Positions 34,567 to 37,983 of a stretch of DNA of 37,983 nucleotides are shown here, piece after piece. Made by a program: the position numbers and the translations under genes. Each line of letters starts with the position of its first letter. The stretch's first letter is position 1. The DNA lies in NCBI GenBank assembly GCA_938005545.1, contig CALKXV010000068.1:1-37983 (forward strand), given 5' to 3'. Source of the DNA: an uncultured Paracoccaceae bacterium. Its GTDB lineage: Bacteria; Pseudomonadota; Alphaproteobacteria; Rhodobacterales; Rhodobacteraceae. The notes below the pieces were generated by a model, which ran no database searches, was not told the DNA's origin, and worked only from the letters and a program-made list of their open reading frames with translations.

Positions 34567-35090
34567 GTGTCGCAGCACCAAGTCACGTCAGCCCAGCACT
34601 ATGATGTCACCATCGTGGGGGTGGGATTATTGGAATATGTTGCGCACTGTCGACCGCTGAACGCGGCCTTTCAGTTCGTCTGATTGACCGCTCGGATCCC
34701 GGTCAGGGCGCCTCTTATGGAAATGCGGGTAATATCTCCCCTTGGTCCATTGTTCCACAATCAACGCCCGACCTGTGGCGCCGCCTGCCCTACATGCTAT
34801 TGCGCAGCGATGGCCCGGTGTCGATCCGACCGGGTCATTTCCTGAAACTACTCCCATGAGCTCTAAAGTTCCTTAGAAACGGCTCCACTGAGCGCGTCGC
34901 GGTCGTTTCCGACGCCGTACATAATCTAAACCATTCCTGCATCGAGCTTTATCGCAAGCATCTTGCCGGGACTGGCCATGAAAACCTAATAAGGGACAGC
35001 TATTATGTGCATGCTTATCGCGACGCCCAAAAGGCGGATCTTGACGCAAGGGGGTACAAAATTCGGCTAATTAAGGGTGCAGATCTTGAG
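34567..35090 (+). pseudogene. DadA-like D-amino-acid dehydrogenase, broken three ways
   Basis: The gene starts with a GTG at 34567 after GGGGGATGATTT, 3 bases past cobW. The FAD motif begins DVTIVGVG. A missing base near 34624 shifts the frame, after which the DadA pattern continues: IIGICCALSTAERGLSVRLI, DRSDPGQGASYGNAGNISPW and SIVPQSTPDLWRRLPYMLLR. A TGA at 34857-34859 replaces an expected Trp (LLP*ALKFLRN for LLPWALKFL). The reading then goes on to LIKGADLER before the ISKra4 element begins at 35091. About 170 of the usual 410 or so residues remain. It was the third gene of the amidohydrolase operon. Confidence 0.85.
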
Positions 35091-36630
35091 CGGAGATAGT
35101 TCAATTGTCTGGGGTGTCTTTTTGTTCGGACAGTGGGATGCATCCGCTTTGGGACAAAGATGGAGGTAAATATGCCTTGGCGCATCACAGTTGAGGCAGT
35201 TGATCCGACGGGAGAAGAGTGCCGGAAGGAGTTTCTTGTTGAGAAGAATCTCGACGATTTGACGGATGAACGCATCGGGTTCTCAATTGACGAAGGCAAA
35301 ACGGTTATGGCAGAGATCCGGAAAGCTGTTGTTCAGCGGGAGTTAGATCTCTGGGTGCGCTACAGGCGCATTTGTCAGTCCTGCGGAGGTCAATTGCCCA
35401 TCAAGGACTACCAAAAGCGAAATTTCATCACTGTTTTCGGTTCAATGCCAGTGACTTACCCGCGCCTGATCCACTGCCAAAAGTGCAATCCATGGACCAG
35501 TTTCACCCTTTCTCCCGCAGCGGATCTTTGTCCTGATCGCGCTACTCCCGAATTAATGGAGTTATCGGCCCGTCTCGGCGCCAAACTGCCTTTCCGCGAG
35601 GCCTCGGATATCTTAGCGACATTTCTGCCTTGTCATCTGTCCCGGAAATTCACGACACTCAGGCATCGCGCGATCGCGCTTGGCAAACGCATCGAAAGAG
35701 CCGAACGCAAACGGCTCTGGCATGAGGACCTTGATTACACAGATCGCTCCCCAGCTCGAGTTGCCTCTGGAAGGCGATTTTGCACGGGAAGTCGTCTTCA
35801 ACGTTGATACTGCGTATATCCCGTTGGTCAGGCACTGGGGCGGTCGGACGTTTGAAGCGGTCGTTGGCCATTGCGGTCGCGGCGGACGAGGAGGCAGCGC
35901 AGGCCCGCTTTTTGCGTTCGAGGGAACACATCCGGCCGAGTTGACGGCGACCGCTGCCTTGGCACTTAAAGAACAGGGATATGCCGGACGAGGAGAAATC
36001 ACGGTCATCTCCGACGGGGCAGAATGCCTGAAACATTTGGCCGGCATGCTGCCACAGCCGGCAATCCACATTCAGGACTGGTTTCATATTTCGATGAAGA
36101 TTCAGCCTCTTGCCCAGATGGTGCTTACCGCTCCCGAAGGGCACCGATGTTTCGAGCAGGACATTGATCGGATCAAGTGGCGGATTTGGAACGGACAGCC
36201 AAAGCGCGCTTTGGCCGTGATATCGAGAGTCCGAATGCAGCTTTCGTCCGAAATAGATCACTGTGTTTGGGCCATGCGCGCGGACAGGCTATTGGAGAAA
36301 CTTCAGACATATATCAGCCGAAATCGCAGTTCGATTGTGAATTACGCCGAACGCTATCGCGCTGGACAGCGGATCGCGACATCCCCAGCAGAGGCAAGTG
36401 TGAACACTCTCATCGCGAAGCGCTTTGTCAAGAAACAACAGATGCGCTGGTCACGAACCGGCGCGCACTACCTGCTGAAAGTGAGAGCTGCGATGCTAAA
36501 CGGCGATCTATCTGGGAGGACCAGATACGAACCATCCGCAGCAATGGGCAATTCCCAAATGACAAGCATTACGCAACCAACGCCACTACTCCTGCAGGCT
36601 GCATGACCCCAGAGAATTGAACGGTCTCCG
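35091..36630 (+). mobile_element. ISKra4-family insertion sequence with terminal inverted repeats
   Basis: The ends are 24-base inverted repeats at 35091-35114 and 36607-36630 with 21 matches (CGGAGA..GTTCAATT.TCTGGGG). The 1.54-kb element holds one transposase reading split by a frameshift. It interrupts the dadA-like gene on its left; the right flank is a tniB remnant, so the target's other half is gone. No target-site duplication is apparent at the flanks. Confidence 0.8.
35172..36606 (+). pseudogene. ISKra4-family transposase with an internal frameshift
   Basis: The first frame starts at 35172 after GGAGGTAAAT and reads MPWRITVEAVDPTGEECRKE, then a zinc-finger-like CQSCGGQLP and IHCQKCNPW pair. 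Between about 35720 and 35765 the homology moves to the next frame, which continues LELPLEGDFAREVVFNVDTA. The catalytic domain follows, with GHCGRGGRGGSAGPLFAFEG, the second Asp in VISDGAECLKHL and the Glu in SPAEASVNTLIAKRF. The combined length of about 477 residues is normal. The shift is +1 (or -2). Some ISKra4-group elements may use programmed frameshifting, so an inactive gene is likely but not certain. Confidence 0.8.
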
Positions 36631-36730
36631 GCCATTGATAATACGGGATAATTTCAGACCCAATTCTGATTAATTAGGGTACAGTGACACCTGTCGTTCA
36701 GAAACCTTGAACTAACCACGAACATGGTCA

Positions 36731-37030
36731 ATGCAGGCCCGACTATCGCTCGTTGTCTTTGGCGTTAATGAAGCGCTCGACGCTGTCCGCGGCGATGACC
36801 AGCTTGCGCGCCGGTTGGATGAACATTTTTTGCCGCTTTGAGAAGACGATGTTGAGTTCTCACGCCTGATCCAAACACTGATCGCGGCAATGGCACTAGA
36901 AAAAAGGTCGGGCCTGACCGTTGCTTCGCTCCGAACCATCTTGAAGGTGACCGGCGGGGTCACCTCTCGCATCTTTATCATGATCAAGTCTCTGGCCATC
37001 GACGCGATTCATTGTGGGGAAGAGAGGATA
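36731..37030 (+). pseudogene. tniB fragment (Tn5053/Tn7-like transposition ATPase)
   Basis: The frame from 36731 reads QARLSLVVFGVNEALDAVRG, DDQLARRLDEHFLPL, a stop, then EDDVEFSRLIQTLIAAMALE and ILKVTGGVTSRIFIMIKSLA ending in AIHCGEERI. This pattern matches the C-terminal third of TniB-type AAA+ ATPases (LxLVxxGxxEAL..., ...ALPxWxxDxEF..., ...AIRSGxExI). The in-frame TGA at 36839-36841 sits where Trp is expected. The N-terminal ATPase core is missing and no tniA or tniQ is present, so this is a transposon relic. Confidence 0.65.
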
Positions 37031-37056
37031 CCCTCAACGTCAATAAGAGTCGTGGT

Positions 37057-37530
37057 TCAGGTATCGCTCACATGCAAGCGTCGTTGTCGGATTGTTTGTT
37101 TCTTGATCTTTTCCCTTTCTCTGAGAATGGCTTTGTCACGGCAGAAGTAGACGTCAGCAGGTGTGACGTTGTTCAGGCTCTCGTGGTATCGTTGGTTGTT
37201 GTAATATTCGACGAAGCTACCGATTTGACGTTCCAGGTCGCCGGGTAGGTAGTAATTTTCCAACAGAACGCGGTTCTTCATGGTCTGGTGCCAGCGTTCG
37301 ATTTTGCCCTGCGTTTGAGGATGGAACGGCGCTCCACGGACATGCGTCATGCTTCGCTTTTCCAACCATTCAGCCAGATCACCAGAGATGTAGCAGGACC
37401 CATTATCGCTCAGAAGACGCGGCTTGTGGCGCACGACTGCTTGGTCGCAACCGGACGCGGTCAACGCCAGTTCGATAGTGTCCGTCACATCACCATCCCG
37501 CATGTTGGCGCAGAGCTTCCACGCGATGAT
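37057..37530 (-). pseudogene. IS3-family orfB transposase, 5'-truncated
   Basis: On the minus strand the reading from about 37530 gives IIAWKLCANMRDGDVTDTIE, the second catalytic Asp in PRLLSDNGSCYIS, VRGAPFHPQTQGKIERWHQT with the Glu, and YHESLNNVTPADVYF, then ends at 37057. The first catalytic Asp and everything before it are missing. The cut is at the join with the oppositely oriented copy. The family is the same as the OrfA relic at 7411-7562. Confidence 0.85.
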
Positions 37531-37983
37531 CTGATCGGCTTTGCATTGGAACATGAAGCTTTGTCGACGCGAGAGCTTGCGATCAAATACACGGATGAGA
37601 AGCGGTACTTTGTCTCTGAATCATCTGTTTACCGCTTTTTAAAGGAAGCCGATCTCATCACCGCGCCGGACTACGTGGTGATCAAGGCCGCGGATGAGTT
37701 CACAGACAAAACCACAGCCATCAACGAGATGTGGCAGACAGACTTCACCTACTTCAAGATTATCGGCTGGGGTTGGTATTACCTCAGCACAATCTTGGAC
37801 GATTACAGCCGCTACATCATCGCGTGGAAACTCTGCACCAACATGCGGACACAAGACGTGACCGACACGCTGGACTTGGCTTTGGAAGCCTCTGGGTGTG
37901 ACCAAGTCCACGTCATTCATAAACCGCGTCTGCTGAGCGACAATGGCTCCAGCTACGTCTCTGGCGAACTGGCTGAATGGTTG
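37531..37983 (+). pseudogene. IS3-family orfB transposase, second copy, partial at window edge
   Basis: From about 37531 the plus strand reads ALEHEALSTRELAIKYTDEK, YFVSESSVYRFLKEADLITA, WQTDFTYFKIIGWGWYYLST with the first catalytic Asp, and PRLLSDNGSSYVSGELAEWL with the second, then leaves the window. Its N-terminal part is missing at the join. It shares about three quarters of its residues with the minus-strand copy over 37370-37530, so they are two related elements and not halves of one. Whether the right part is complete cannot be seen. Confidence 0.8.

Noticed and set aside
34857-36841. Two TGA codons at expected Trp positions (34857 and 36839), which could suggest TGA read as Trp.
   Set aside because: Intact genes here end normally at TGA (hmgA and several overlaps), and both cases lie in genes with other lesions or truncation, so they are ordinary nonsense mutations.
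1-37983. CRISPR arrays, rRNA and known riboswitches.
   Set aside because: No regularly spaced repeats, rRNA-like or riboswitch-like conserved segments were seen on reading both strands.

Overview
The window looks like an accessory-rich stretch of an alphaproteobacterial chromosome or large replicon, most likely a Rhodobacterales (Roseobacter-group) bacterium. This rests on overall protein character and on the mix of catabolic operons, HAAT and Dpp-type transporters and IS families. It is inference, since no rRNA or core phylogenetic marker is present.

Left block (1-7100). A minus-strand operon encodes an aldehyde dehydrogenase, a GMC alcohol dehydrogenase, a branched-chain-amino-acid-type binding protein and a LivH-type permease that runs off the left edge. 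A secreted YceI protein with its own terminator and a divergent FeaR-like AraC regulator lie beside it. The layout suggests uptake of a small polar compound and stepwise oxidation of an alcohol to an acid. IS21 and IS3 scraps follow (about 7330-7562).

Homogentisate block (7730-14265). A MarR regulator is divergent from a tightly coupled six-gene operon: hmgA, maiA, fahA, an unusual metallo-beta-lactamase-fold protein, a FAD aromatic hydroxylase and a 64-residue DUF2783-like protein. The last two resemble a two-component 3-hydroxyphenylacetate 6-hydroxylase. If that is right, the operon makes homogentisate and degrades it to fumarate and acetoacetate.

Island block (14635-23750). It holds a truncated AbiEi/AbiEii toxin-antitoxin pair with a readable promoter and operator. 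Next comes a three-gene unit of unknown function: a coiled-coil, possibly TelA-like protein; a ClpA/B-like double AAA+ ATPase whose first Walker A has lost its lysine; and a single-pass membrane protein with a four-cysteine outer domain. Two tandem IS110-family elements follow, the second inactivated by an amber codon at its catalytic glutamate. The three-gene unit is my best candidate for an undescribed system.

Peptide/amino-acid block (24064-35090). A LysR gene and a Dpp-type ABC transporter operon on the minus strand end in a frameshifted DAO-type oxidase. Divergently, an amidohydrolase, a CobW-family GTPase and a broken DadA-like dehydrogenase follow each other. Both flavoenzymes are pseudogenes while the transporter and amidohydrolase look intact, so a pathway appears to be decaying.

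Right edge (35091-37983). An ISKra4-family element with 24-bp inverted ends interrupts the dadA-like gene. Beyond it lie a tniB remnant and two IS3-family transposase fragments joined back to back, the second running off the right edge.
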